From Patagioenas fasciata (taxonomy: Eukaryota > Chordata > Aves > Columbiformes > Columbidae), in assembly GCF_037038585.1 (NCBI RefSeq), contig NC_092541.1, positions 567,445 to 631,444 on the forward strand: 64,000 nucleotides of DNA, in the 5' to 3' direction. Within the stretch, counting starts at the first letter, position 1, and each line of letters begins with the position of its first letter. The notes under the pieces are model-generated. The model worked only from the letters and a program-made list of their open reading frames with translations. It did not search any database and was not told the DNA's origin. Both the position numbers and the translations under genes were made by a program. This document shows positions 23,699-37,014 of the stretch, piece after piece.

Positions 23699-26600
23699 CA
23701 TTGCTGCCGAACCCCCCTTTTCTCACCGCCCACCCCCTGGCACACGTTCCTGCGACCGCTGCGCAGCAGCTCAGGTCTATCAGACCCAGTCCTTCGCTCT
23801 CCGCTCCGAAGCGCCCTGCACGAGCAGTTGGGTGGCTGCCGCGCGTTGTACCTTGTTTCCTGATGAACTGCTGGCAAGCCGGTGCTGCAGACACTATCTT
23901 GTGGTCTTATTTTATTTTCCCTTGCTCGTGGCTTTGCTACATGTGCAAAGCCTCGAACGGCGTGAACGCTAACAAAAAACCCCCATGAGTTAGCCTTGCT
24001 GGGAGCTATTTGGAATGACGGACTCCGCGTATTTATGGGTTGGAAAGTGTTTAAAACGAGGGAACCGTGTTCCTGCTGAAGGTGCGTCTCCAACTCGGGA
24101 TCCATCCCTTGTGTGCGTTGCTGTGGCAACGCTGCGCTGGCATGGGAGTTCCTTTTATGGCTGATTTCCGAGCGGCCCGGCTGGAGCTGCCAGCCTGTGT
24201 TACCAAGCAACCCCATCCTATGCTCCCGTAACTAAGAAATGCAGCCGGTGCTTTTTAATCTCGCCCATGATTTTGATCCTATGCTCATCCTGTCAACTCT
24301 CGTCTTTTTGGTGTGCAGTAATCCCTATGGGGCGCTGCAGAAAGATCCCTGTTCCGTGGGGGTTTTCTGCCCCCTCTGCTCGCCCTCTCTTGGACGGTCA
24401 ATGTGGGGACACTCACAGGAAGGCGAAGACAACAGTCCATTTATTAAAAACCAAAAAGTTCTAATCAACACGTGATGCTGAAGAGTAATTAAAGTGATGC
24501 CGTCTGCACCGTGTGAAAGATGCAGCCGTAGCTTCCCAGGTTTGCAGCGGATCAGAGGCCGTGGTCCAGGACGAGCCTCCCGAAACGCAGGCGTTTACAC
24601 GCTTCTTGGAAGTTTCTTCTCGTTCCTGCTCCGATACTGGTTTTATCTTCCCTGGGCTTTGATAATGAGCCGCCCTGGGGAGGAGGATGTGAGTTAGTAA
24701 AGCTTGGGAAATCCATACGAAGATGGATGAGGAAATTAAAATGTAAAGTTGTGTTAAATATGTATATGGTAGTCGCGTCCTACCTGAGGTCGCCTGGCAG
24801 GTGCCCTGGTGGACAAGCGTTGCCAAGAACAGTCACCGCGGTGGGAGCAAGAGCAAATAGCTTAGGGAAGAGCAGTTCAGAGAAGAAGTGGTTTGGGAAC
24901 TTCAAGCAGACGACCCCTCCTGTTCAAGCTGATAGAGCGATGTAGGTGTTTAAAGTGAACGGTAATGACGTTGTTGTACCAGAGACTTGCCAGGGGGAGC
25001 TGTGCCGAGCGTGTGAGAATTCACTTGGGTACAGCAAGACAGGTTCCCAGATGATTTAATTTGGCATCGCTCCGCTGTCCTGAAATGGGCAGTGGTACCT
25101 TGTTACACCAACTGTAGATGTGGCCCTTCATTTCTTGTATCAGTTTGCTTTTAAATAACAGTCACACCTGCCCACAGTGATATTTAACATTACTCAATCC
25201 TTGTAGAAATGACAAAGTTAATATCAACACTAGATTGACTGTGATTAGTCACATATGTCGGCATTAACAAATGATGACACTTGAAAATGCCCCGTGTGCT
25301 TTTCTTTCGAGTTTTGTGCTGTGCATTTACCATTCCCCCAGAAATGCTCATCGGGGGAAGGGATTTTACATCCTGCCTATTGAACAAATAGGTTGTGAAA
25401 GTTGGCATTTGTTGTTTAGAGGGAACAGATTCCAACAGCTTGGGAATGACTGATCATCCTGATTCTAATGCAGCGCAGCGCCCGGGCTCCCGTCCTCGCG
25501 TGCCGTGCGGTTTCAGCCGGGTGAGCTGCCGGCTGGATCGGGCCCTTTCCAGCTGCGGTGCTGGATGTCAGGCGAGGAGCTCTCGGTTCCGGAGGTAACG
25601 ATTTCCCGCTCGTCCTCGGTCTGTGTGCACGAGCGGCTGCTTCCCGCCTGTGAGCGACCAGTGCTGCCCATCCCATTGAAAATCTGTTCTTTTCTAGACT
25701 TCTGGAGGGATCCTGCCTGTATAATTTACCTGTAGATTATGAAGGATGGAGCGGCAGTGAATTAAAGTCTGCGTTCAGTTTATTAGTTGTATTTTAAATG
25801 TCTGATCGCAGTGAGGCTAAACCGATGTGATCGGGTATGAGTGTGTGTTACAAATCACTGCAATATTTGGAGTGCATCAGATGAAAACGGCTTCGGTGCA
25901 ATTCCGGGCAGCCCTAGCTCTGCACACACTGCGTTTCCAGCAGATGTTTTAAACTCTGGGCAGCTCTTGTTCAGAGAATGAAGCTTTTAATGCTCGATTC
26001 CCTTCCCGCACGTGCGTGAAGCAGCAAAGCTGAAAAAAGGTGTGGAAAGGCCTCCTCCGTTAGGGCAGGAATCGAGACTCTGCAAGCTTCTGTTGAAATA
26101 GTTGTTCAGGAGTGTTGCGGATGGTCACTGTTGGACATCTATCCCTGGTTTACGGTGTAAATGATGCCATTAGGTTAAACGGAGCCGCTAACTTACAAAG
26201 CGTAGCGTGCTGCCCAATAAGGGTTCCGTTGGAATCCATGCTGGTAAGACAAGCGCGTTTGACTAAATGGTGTTTCCGTTCTGTGTGTGATGGTCCCCTC
26301 CCGGGAGCCGTCCGGGTGCGCTCCGGGTTACGCGGGAAAATGTCGATCTAACGAATTTCGAGCAAGAGAAACTCAACGTGAGAAGCCAAGACGCACCGGG
26401 AATGATTGACTGGAAATGAGAGCGCGTCACCTGAGGAGGAAAAAGAGAGAGAGCCAGGACAAGTCTTTATCTGCCGTTTTGTGAAAGGATTCCTGTTCCC
26501 CTCAGCCGTGAGGAGGCCGGTGTAGGAAGACACGCCGGCAGCTGCTGCCGCTGCTGGCTCCTTGTCGTGCTCGGGGTGCAAGGAAAGGAAGAAAACCAAG

Positions 26601-27800
26601 CCGTGTGACTCATTGTTTTCCAGGGATCTGCTCCCTCTGCAGATATTCACAGGTTGGTTTTAGGAAAAACCTACGGTTTACAGGCTGCCCACTGCGTTTC
26701 CATTTTTATTGCGGGGTCATGTTATTACTGCATAATTTATCCTGTAAATGCAGAGCCTATGCGATTAATGCTCGATTAAGGAAAAATGCAGGAGCTGCTC
26801 TTCTGTTATGATGTCTTTTACCATAAACCTGTAGGATAATGCAGCGATACAACCTGTATCTCTGGATGTTCTTCAACCCGCTGCTCCATTGAGGCCGGAA
26901 GGTGTTGACGTCCCCTCCCGTAGATCTTCTCTTCTCCATGCTGGAGGCGAGGCTGTTGGTCCTGAAGAGCTCCGGAGTCGTCTTTGGAGCAGGAACACGA
27001 CATTTTGTACCGAAATAGCCCAAAAACAGCCGCAGGGTCGTCCTGTCGCTCTGAGAAGCAACGCGTCAAACATTTAACGCCGGGTAAGTGCTGCGAGCGT
27101 TGCTTACCAGACTGAAAGCTACTTTCGTGTGGAAAGGGTTCCAAGGCCTGGCAGTGTTTCCCACACGCGCCTGCCGTCCTCCAGCTGGGCAGCTGGGAAA
27201 AGAGCAGTGAAGCGGGTGGCTGTGCCCGGAGGGAAAGCTGCAAGAGGCTGCAGAGGTGTTGGAACAATGCTTTTCCAAGTGCGTTGGAAATCAAAGGCAA
27301 TCTTATTTTTCTGATAAAAATATCCTTGTCAGAAACGCCTGACCCCTTCAGATCCCCTTGCTGATAACGAAGCGCGGGGGAGAGAGAAAGAATTTGTTTT
27401 TCGTGTTTCTTCCAAACACCAAACTGGTGTAGGAAATGACATGAAAACAATGAAAATGGTGTTAGAATCGCAAAACCGAGGATTTAAACGGTAGGAAGGG
27501 AGGGAATTGAGGCTCTAATTTGATTTTATTAATGGTTTATACCTGAGCTGTCTTTGCCATGGGCCCCATTTTCTTTTACATCACCTGTTAGATGGTTATT
27601 AATGCCGCGGCAAAGGATGGATAGAACACAGGAACGTTAATGCTTTAGAAACACTCGAGGTTGCTGGCACAGTAACTGCGCCAAGCAGAGGCAGCAGGCA
27701 CCGGCCTCGTGTTTTCCAGCAGTTCTCCTTTCGTTGCACCTTTAACTTGTTTCCTGCAGTTGTGCGTTTACGGAGCTGTCAGGAGCCCCAGGGTGGACCC
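23699..27800. other. intergenic DNA, nothing recognised
   Basis: About 4.1 kb between the two minisatellites. The minus-strand frame of 210 codons at 26818-27450 has no recognisable domain or coding bias that I can argue for. Confidence 0.45.
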
Positions 27801-28040
27801 GCAACGTTTTCAATGGACCCGCAGTGTTTTCAATGGACCCGCAGTGTTTTCAATGGACCTGCGATGTTTTCAATGGACCCGCGATGTTTTCAATGGACCT
27901 GCGATGTTTTCAATGGACCTGCGATGTTTTCAATGGACCCGCGATGTTTTCAATGGACCCGCAGTGTTTTCAATGGACCCGCAGTGTTTTCAATGGACCC
28001 GCAGTGTTTTCAATGGACCCGCAGTGTTTTCAATGGACCC
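27801..28040. repeat. 20-bp minisatellite, 12 exact-length units
   Basis: Twelve consecutive 20-bp units of the form GCAGTGTTTTCAATGGACCC span 240 bp with no length change. Two main variants exist: GCAGTG at the flanks (units 2-3 and 9-12) and GCGATG in the centre (units 4-8). The terminal base alternates between C and T in units 3, 5 and 6. Unit 1 is GCAACG. A partial unit (GGTGGACCC) precedes the array. The block order of variants suggests local unit duplication. Confidence 0.97.
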
Positions 28041-29410
28041 ACGGCAGAGGCAGCGAAATCACCAGGTGAAGAACCTTTTGGCTTCTGTACGGTCCTGAAT
28101 GGATTTGTCGTGAACGCTCAGCAGAAACGTAGCATCTGGGAGGCCTGTTGGAAGCAAGGAGAAAGAGGAGGATCTTTGCACGGGAGGAAAACTGATCTAA
28201 AAGGCAAAAATCTCTGTAGATTGGCAGCTCCGTCCCGACAGCTCAGCAACGCTCGTCTGTGTCTCTTCCAAAAACCACAACTTTCAGTCCTGCTGCTGCC
28301 GATGAGGTTAATATATGGCTCATGGTAACGGCTCCGAGATATTCCCCTGATGTTTGAGTGTTTGTTTGCTAAATAGAGAGAAAAACAAAAGGGGAATGCT
28401 GCTAAAAGGATCCCTCGTGTTCTGAACAACGGCAGACGGCGCTGGGAGCTCTGGTTTGCTGGCTGGGTGGAGCGCCAGGAGGGGTTAATTTGCCCCGCTC
28501 TCACCTATAGGTGCCACCGCCGTGAATTGAACAAACTATAGGAAACGGCAACACGACTGAATAAACAAGCTGTGTTGAAATAGCGTTGGCTGGATAAATG
28601 ACGGGTTTAATGGCATCTGCTGGAGAGTGGTTTTGTCAATACCAGTAATACCCCGGTGTTGTAAATAGGGAGGGTTTGGGACTAGAGGATCAGCAGCTGT
28701 CAGGGTATGGATTTTTCCTGCATTGAAAGGGAGCAGAAAAGCACCGGTGTCGATGCAGGACAATTAAAGCGCGGTTTGCATGGCACGGGGAGCGGGTCGC
28801 GCGGTGGCAAAGGCAGAAGTTGCTGTTCCTTCCCGGGAAAATCACCTGGTTTGCATGGCCCGTTGTAAACGGGTGCTCGAGAACTTTGGAGAAATGTCCC
28901 TGCTTTTTGAAGCTTGCCCGTAGGGAAAGAGATCAGCATTTATTTTATTTTGCCATTATTAAGCCTATTCATAGGATGGCCGTTCGAGTACCCCAACCTG
29001 GTATACGGTGGATGCTCTGAAAGCTAATTAACGAAGTAACTAGAGCAAACCCACTATTAGCTATGCAGGGAAGGTAACGCTGACAGAAACCAACAACAGG
29101 GGCGAACAATTAAGCAGATGGACAGTTCTGCAAATGACTCTGGGATTTACAGTGGGAAATGGCTTTAGAAGGCAAGGGAGCTTTGTGATTCATTTGAGCA
29201 GAGCCCGGATTTCACCTTGAGCCTTTGAGGCCACCGGGGACCGCAGATATATCTAGTGCAACGTACCCGGGATGCAAAACCCCTGGAGGAAAGAATTCGT
29301 AGGATGCAAAAGTAGGAAAATTGGGCTCTGATTAGGGTCATCCAACCTTTTTTCTTGTGGTTTTTTTCCTTCCTGTATGAAGGTCATAATGAGGACATAA
29401 CAAGATGGAC
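28041..29410. other. intergenic DNA, nothing recognised
   Basis: About 1.4 kb without a supported gene or repeat. Confidence 0.5.
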
Positions 29411-29501
29411 GGAGCTGAGGGAGCTGGGGCTCTGGAGCTGGAGAAGAGGAGACTGAGGGGGGACTGTGATTCTGTGATTCTGTGATTCTGTGATTCTGTG
29501 A
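29411..29501 (+). mobile_element. internally deleted CR1 fragment with ATTCTGTG tail repeats
   Basis: The segment GAGCTGAGGGAGCTGGGGCT to GACTGAGGGGGGACT matches the same internal segment of the copies at 43631-44332 and 57000-57545. It then jumps straight to four or five tandem copies of GATTCTGT(G), the CR1 3' terminal repeat. About 300 bp present in the other copy between these points is missing. Confidence 0.85.
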
Positions 29502-32500
29502 AGGTGAGGAAGAAGTTACTCTGTGCCTCAGTCTAATGGGGCTGAAGCCGGATGGGCTGTGAGAAAGGTTAATTTGAACATCATCATTCTCTTCTGTACC
29601 GTGATACAAATGGTTAACGCTTAGGTGCTTATTTTAGGATCCCCGAGCCGCAGCTCTCTTTATTGGCCCACAAAAAAAGTAAAAATAGATGGATGGGGAT
29701 TGTGCAGATGTGTGTGAATAATTCTTGGCAAAACCTGTTCTATATTCCTGAAACGCTAAATCTCAAGGCATTTCAGTCTTTCTCTCGTTTCCAGTTACAC
29801 GTTTTGCTGCACCTTATACTTTTTTATATGAGATCATTCTCAAATATTGCAGTTTGTGAATGGTTTTCCTGGTGCTGGGCGTTTTTTATTTTGTCCTAAA
29901 GCATCTTGAGCGCTATAAGTATTATTTATATAGCCGAACATCAAATAGATTACCAGAGTTCACAGTGTCTGTGTCCTCGGCCGTTTGCCGCTGTCGTGCC
30001 GCGTCCCTCCCGCTGTTTGAAGAACGATTTCCCCTCTAACCGGCTCGGCCACTCTTTGTTCACACGCAGGTTCCGGAGCCGAATCTTGCAGCGTGTTGAA
30101 CGCAGCCAAGAAGGAGCTTTAATGGTTCTCCTGGAAGTCGTTCAAAAACCACTCCCGTTGCCTGCGCCGGGCGCTGTGCAGGGCCCCGAAAGCCATTTCC
30201 AGGGAGGTATAAGGTAACGGGTGATAATTTGGATACTGGAGGCCCGTATTACGAATGCTTTTGGAAGGTGACATTAAAACTTCAAGGCGTACTTTTTGGC
30301 ATACAAAAGAATGTGTCTAAATCTTAAACCCCCTGGGTCAGCCCTGTTCTGTGTTGATTTGGGTCCAGCATGTACTGAACCCTGCTTGGGGGCTCTCCAG
30401 GAGTTCGGGTGCCCGGCTCGTGGTTCAGGCAGTCCCCCTGCCCAGGGGTGACAATTGTCCGCCTTATGCTCCAAAGAGTAATCACGGAAAAACTCTTTCA
30501 AACTCCAGCAAAATCTGGCCCTGAGCATCTCTCAGCTACAAGGAGTCTCTGTTTATTACCCATATGTGAGGAGAAAGCACAGAACAGAGAGAATGCTCTA
30601 CCAGGACACCCTGAAATCACTGTGGAATATTCTAGTTTCTGCTCAATCTGACTTCTTGAGCACTATTTCAGGCTTCTTACCTTCACTTGAAGCTCTTCAA
30701 TGCTTTGGTTTTGAGCTTTTTTTTTCACCCCTGAAGTTAATTGTTCTCACCTTTGGTTTAACTCTTAATCTTCTGCACCCCAACTCTTTCAGGACATACC
30801 TCCTGAAGCTGTTGTTCCAAAAGCTGGACTACAAGGTTACTTTCACCTCCCAGGTCACGCTCTTTCGCAGGTTTACTAACAACACGACTTCAGGGACACT
30901 CAGCGAGTCGATCAGTAACTCCGTATGAGGATGGAGGCCACCTCTGCTGGAAATGATTGTCCACCCTCGGACAGGCTGAGAGGTGGGAAGAGACAAACGC
31001 CAGGTGCTGTCCGGAGTGTTGGTGTCACAGGGGGTTACACACAGATCCCTGGGTGCAAGGACTCATGATGACCAGTTCAGGGTGACCTTTGTCAGCCACT
31101 GGTCCTGCTGCTCTGGAGTCACAGGAGTCGTCGGTGTTACCTGATGTGGGTATTTTATACATTTCCTCTTTGACTTTGCCTCGGTCTTGCTTTTCCCCTT
31201 GTTCCAGGCCCAGCCTCAGAGCTGACCGTGTTCTTGTAGTGGTTTTGGTACAATCAACGTTCCCGCTGTGTCCTGATCTGGTGGTAACAAACGGGGCAGA
31301 TCTCTCCAGGATGCCAGCGGCCTGGCTGTGGTTTTTCATTCAGCAGGAGTGTGAATGATCTCCGTCTCTCTTTTTGTAAAGCGTTCAGAAATGGCGATAC
31401 TGCTCCCCGGAGAAACACCACGGAGGACGCTGCGTGGAGTCGTCTGTCGAGGCTGGTGCCTGTTCTGGCGTTGCCACCTCCACCAGCCCATAGTTGAGGT
31501 GGCTGCAGGTCCCTTTTCCAGGTCTGGGCGTCCCTCTGATCCGCTCCCCTCTGCCTTTCGGTCCGTCGGGCTCCCTTCCGCGCGGAGGTGAGCGTTTGCT
31601 CGCACAACCAACGCTGTCGCGTGCCACACGGATGAGATGATCTCCAGAGGCCCCTCCATCCCCAGCCGTTTGGTGATTCTGTGAGCTTGTCTGTGTAAAA
31701 GAAGAGCACTTGCTAACTATAGTCTGCAAACCTACGCGTCCGCGGGCACGACAATGAGCGGTGGTGGGTTGAAAACCCCGGGCTGAGTTGCGTTGCCAGG
31801 AGTTACCAGCCCCAGCCCTCCTCGGCCGCACAGGTCATGCCGTACCCTCCACCGGTTCTTGCCGCCTGTCTGCTCAAAGTTATCCGATCACTTCTTTAAG
31901 AGACGTTGTGGAAGAGCGGTCAGGAGCTGTGTGCATCATTGCACGGATGCCTCAATATTTCACCGTCAGGGTGGAGGGCAGAGCACTGAGAGCAGCACCG
32001 AGCGCCCACAGCTGACCAAATGCTCTCTGTACTTTCTCTTGCTGTGCTTTGCTTGAGTAATCAGGACAATTCTCTGTTAAGCATAAAAGTAAATGATTAG
32101 AATAAAGATGTGCTGAGCTACTTGACAAGACTTGAGTACAGGGTACAGAATCTGTGGGTGTTTGGCACAGCCCCAGCACTGCAGATATTTTAGCTCTTGC
32201 TTATTTTTGATTCTGTTCAAATATGACTTACCTTAAGAAAATTAACTGCAAAGTATCTGATGTTACACAACAGATATTCATAGCGGAAAAAACGGCATGA
32301 CAAAGCTACAGGCACAAGTGGTAGAGCTTAAGTGGCTTTATCTGGGCCTCAGCTCATTCTGGAGCACTTGGGCAATAATTAGTTGCATACAGAGTGGTTT
32401 GTTTTATCAAATCATTCTCTTCCAGAGAAGAAACCCCCAGAAAAGCTTCAGCTTTGCTTCTGTTCACTGTAAATCCTTTGTGGATTTCAAAAGCGACCAG

Positions 32501-35500
32501 GATGGGATGCTGCGGAAAGCAATACTGTCCCTGGAGGGATTTACACGCGGAAACCCTTCCTGTGGGCAGAGCAGCAGAGCACCCCGGCACGCCTCTTCCA
32601 GTTCAGTACCCGGCCCCCAAATTCCCTTCTCTCAGGGTCCCTGCACGACGACACAGTGATGTAGAAACTGGATTCCGCTAGTTTTGCATCCTAAAGGGAT
32701 ACGTTTACTTGGGGTGAAGAACTCTCTCCTGCTGCTGGCTGAAACAGTGTTGGAAGGGACTGAAAGCTGCGGCAGAGCGCCCTTCCCGTCCTGCCCATCC
32801 CAGGGTGCGTTTTGTTGCGGATAACGTGGAGATATTCCTGGGATCCTTTGCCAGGAGCGTGCACACAGCGAGGCCCGAGGTAGCAGAACAACCTGTTGCT
32901 CTCCATCCGTTCCCAAATGTCGTTCTCGGCTGCGGGCGTCACATCTGGACCACGAGGAAGAGACGACTCTGGTGTGTGGGCTGCACCAGTGCACAAAGCA
33001 AGAGGCGAGACGGAGGCGAGGGCTGGGAGAACAACTGCCAGCGGGCAGCTGGATCAGCTGGAGCCAGGGCACCGTTAAAAGGAATTGCAGCACCGAAGCA
33101 GCATCTTTCCCTTTGTAAATTCAGCTCGTCTACGGTGCCGTTTGTCCTGAAGGTTTGGATTCCTGTGCCGCACCACAGCGCTATCGTCTCTAGCAGAGGG
33201 ATCTGTCGCTAAACCGCAGGCATCTCCAGGGTGCGAAACAACAGCCGCTCCGCGGCACAGCACAGCAGAACACGAGAGCGTGGAGGAGAGGGCTCCAGCG
33301 CAACCGAGCGGGTGGGAAGGGGGTACAGACAGAACGCAGCATAACGGGCCCAGCAAGCTCCATCCCGATCGCGTTCCTGCCTTTGAGATACACGGTTCTG
33401 GAAAAGAAATGGCCAGGAGGTGTTATCAGTACTGGGGTGACCACGGCAGCTCTGCAGATCTTTCCGGCTCTCAGCCGGGGCCGGGGCTGTCAGTGGGGAC
33501 GGGAGCGCTGAGGGGAGCGCTGGAAATGAGGAGCCTTTCACAAGAGGGCAGACCCACGCGCCCTTCCAGAACAAGAACCGAGGGCAGCCCACACGTGGCT
33601 CGGGGGCAGCGGCTTTGCTGCTGTTGGAAGCCAAAATCTTCCAGCAGCACACACCTACTTAACAATACCGGTTGGGTTAATGAAGAGAAGGTTACGCTTT
33701 GGTTCATATGCCTTTGGAAAAGTGGAATAAACAACAATCTTTATTCCCTTGGGAGAAAAAAGAAAAAGTGCAAACTCTGCCAGCTGGTTTGTAACAGGAG
33801 AGCGCTTTACATGGCGTATTTTCACAGCTGTCTTATCAGTTTCCTAAACTGAATCAGGGTGGAGCAAACAGTTCAGGAATGTCATGAAAAGAGGATTCGG
33901 AGCTTCGCTGTGGTTCCTGATAACGATGCCCTCTTGGATGGTGGATTAGAGCTGGAAGATGCTGCTCCAGATAGGAATAACGCTTTAAAAGTATTCCCAC
34001 ACAAAATCCAGCAGCTCTCGTGCCTGGGGTCTGCCCGACACATCCTCGGCCCTCTCGACGGTGCCGTGACGAGCGCCTTTCGGACGGGAGGCATTTCCAC
34101 ATCTGCTGCTGCCAGATCCACGGCTGCGGGACGCGGCGGTTTCTGCCTCTCTGGCTCATTCGGGGGAGCTGAGGGATCTCGAAGCTTCGCAGAGCTGGGC
34201 GCTTGTTAGAGATCAGCGGAGCTCAGCAGCTCCAGCCTCACCAGCCGCGGGGCCTCGGGCCTTTCCCTGCCCGAGACAGAGGGGAAGCCCAGACTGGGTT
34301 CAGTGGGTTCAGGATCGCAAACTGAAAACCAGAACTACGGGGAGGGAAGCGTTTCGGTGCTGTTACATCTAAAGGAAGTTACCAGGCTGTTTCCCCTTTA
34401 TCAGTGTTGCTGTTTGGTTAATGAAGTCACCGCTCAGACCAGCGCTCGTACAGCGCTTTGCATTTCGGTGCGGGCAAGCAATAAAACCAAAAATCTACGT
34501 GATGTGCGGCGCGAGCTGCGCGGGAGGCACCTTCTGCAGCCTGGGGGTCGCGCTCGCGCTGCCCGGGGTTGGTGCAGGACGAGGGACTGTTCCGCAGCCT
34601 CGCCGGCTGTCATTTATTCCATTTATTTGGCAGAAAGAAACTGAGTGAACCAAAGCTTCTTCCTTTCATGAGAACGACTATGGCTGAAACTCTTCAAAAT
34701 ACAGCATGTTAAATCAACTTTGCTATCACACTTCTGACAGTTTTACTTTTAAGTAGCCTTACGTATTCTGTAGGCTTGTAAAATACTTAGAGCTGGTTTA
34801 GAACTGGTGTTTTTGTGAGGATTTCCCGGATCTCTTGGGAAGGGGAGCAGTGTTATCTTCCCGAGATACCACAGGCATCCGCTGCAAGTTCTTTCAGTGG
34901 CCTACGGAGCCACGCGCAAAATAACATACGTGATTTACATCAACTCTATGGTGTCCCGAGTTAAGTGCTTTAATGATGAAATTCATGATTGTCTATTTCA
35001 AAAGTCCCCAGGCCACCCGAACAGCTCTGCCTTTCACCAGTTACTGAGGGGTGGCAGGGCCTGTGTTCTCTTAGGCTGCTGGAGTGTGCAGAAAATGAGT
35101 ATCTCCCATTTGCAGGATTACGCTGGGATATTTTCTCCACAGGCAAATACTTCTTAGATAACAAATATGGTAAGCAGTGTTTATTTTTTATATGGTCACA
35201 CTTCTTAGAACCATGTAGGAGATGGTCTGATGGTATATGTGATTTAAAAGACTGGATGTTTCTGTATTTTCCTGTAGGGATTCTGGCTGTTTAAGAGACA
35301 ACACCATCTTTATTACAGCCAATTTTTTCACCACTGTTGTGCAAACTTTGTGTCGGTTTGTGGTTCAAACATAAAGAGTTGATGGAGGTTTTACATGGAT
35401 GTTTTGGCTCCCTGGTTCACCAGAGATGTGGTTACAGTGCTAAGGGGCGAGATGTAACAGGGGTGGATAATGACACCACAGGCAGGAACGAGAACCCTCC

Positions 35501-35561
35501 CCTCACCCTTAGCTCATCTGCGAAGACTTTAAATGCAGTTTGGTGATTTATTTATGCTGAA
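29502..35561. other. intergenic DNA, no gene recognised
   Basis: About 6 kb. Several frames of 100-190 codons occur (for example 30566-30928 and 33280-33852) but without recognisable domains, and they overlap frames of similar length on the other strand. Confidence 0.45.
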
Positions 35562-35716
35562 GAATCACAGGATGGTTTGGGCTGAAGGGACCTCAAAGGT
35601 CCCCCAGTGCCCCCTGCCATGACAGGGACATCTTCACCAGCTCAGGGTGCTCAGAGCCCCGTCCAGCCTGGCCTGGGGTGTCTCAGGGATGGTTCATCCA
35701 CCACCTTTCCAGGCAA
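35562..35716 (-). mobile_element. CR1 LINE 3'-end fragment (antisense)
   Basis: AGAATCACAGGATGGTTTGG, GCTGAAGGGACCTCAAAGGT and later GCTCAGAGCCCCGTCCAGCC and CCACCACCTTTCCAGGCAA form the reverse complement of a CR1 3' UTR of the type with an internal AGGGACCT motif. It differs from the subfamily at 20993-21300. Confidence 0.88.
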
Positions 35717-37014
35717 TAAATGGTGATATTTAGGCCCTGTGGCTCCTCCCGGTCGTTATCTCATTCCCTTTGACTTCTCAGCTCTTCACTGGAAGCACCA
35801 GATCCCCCTTTTTTTCCACAAACACGTCTTGAAATCAGTTTTCTGAGGAGTGACACGAGTACATATATAACGCAGTTGACATCAGTGCTGAGAATATTTC
35901 CTTGTAGGCGGCACTATTATTCCTCCTTGGCGCTGGCACTGTGCGCAGTCGGTGATTTGCTATGCTAATAAGTCGCTGAAGGAAAAACGGGAATTATTCT
36001 GGCCATGTATTCCCCTCTAGTTTGTGCGGTTTCAAAAGGCTAAAGGGCAACAGAAGACGGGCAATTACATAAAGCACTTGTGCTGGAAGAAACGAGAGAG
36101 ACAGGAGGCGACAGATTTAGATGACAATATTTCTGGAATATTTCCCCCCTGTGGCTTTAGTATTGTATTTTTTTTTGAAGTGCTTGTTGCACCGTTGGAT
36201 GTGGTGCCATCCTGTGAAACCTGAGGATTCAGGGACAGCTGCTATAGATTATATATGTATATATATATATGACATATATCCACTCAGTCTGATCCCAGCT
36301 TAATTCCAGAAACTTGGAACATCTTCATGCGCACCGCTGACAAACACACACGAACAACCCAAACAGAGCTACCTCCCGTTTCTATTGTCTCTTCCTAGCT
36401 GTGATTCTTCCCGTTGCCATTTCTTTCTTGTACGACCGTTTTGGTGACTCACAGCTGAAGATTGCCCCGTTGCTTCATTTCTTCGGTCGTTAACGCGCGC
36501 CGTGGGCAGATGTGATGTAAAGCTCGGAGCCGGCCTGGGCTTGGGTGCAGGCGAGTAATGCGCACCCAGGCTTAACAAGGTGTCCATCCCAAGGGAGTGT
36601 AGCCACTTTTAATTAATTTAATTAAAGGGAACATTTTGTACTGGACTAAAAAGATTATTTTGTTGACTAAGACCTAAATATTAGTTTTCTCACGGGGAAA
36701 TAACCAGATAAAAATTCCCATTTTGTTTACCACATACTTTTTTTGTGCAAAATTAATGTTTTAGCTTGATGATAAAACCAAATTCCTGTATTTCATTCGC
36801 AGTGGACAATGAAGCAATGCCAACACGCCGACTGAATGGCCAGTTGCAATGTGTCTCTTCAGCTAGTTAGGTAAATGTTTATATTAGCTTTAACCCACAA
36901 TACCGCTTTTCCTGTTTTCCACCTGGTTTTCAGCTCTGATCTTCTGGGGGAGGATGAGCAGAACGCTCTGGTTTTCAGGTGTTATTCCCACAAGTCTCCC
37001 GTTCTGTTTGTTTT
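35717..37014. other. intergenic DNA upstream of the TANC2 CpG island
   Basis: AT-rich, with a short TA-rich tract at about 36244-36282 (TATATATGTATATATATATA followed by GACATATAT). No gene recognised. Confidence 0.5.

Noticed and set aside
23433-23894. A proline-rich repeat frame (SVPAGPP) on the minus strand
   Set aside because: It is the translation of the 21-bp minisatellite, and the plus strand is open there too.
27747-28328. A 193-codon frame with QCFQWTRSVFNGP-type repeats as a possible repeat protein
   Set aside because: All three forward frames read the same cycle because the 20-bp unit lacks stops. This is a DNA minisatellite property, not evidence of coding.
30566-30928. A 120-codon plus-strand frame rich in L and F
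   Set aside because: It looks like a chance frame in T-rich DNA. No family or transmembrane architecture was convincing.
33280-33852. A 190-codon plus-strand frame
   Set aside because: No domain or splice context; minus-strand frames of 147 and 88 codons overlap it.
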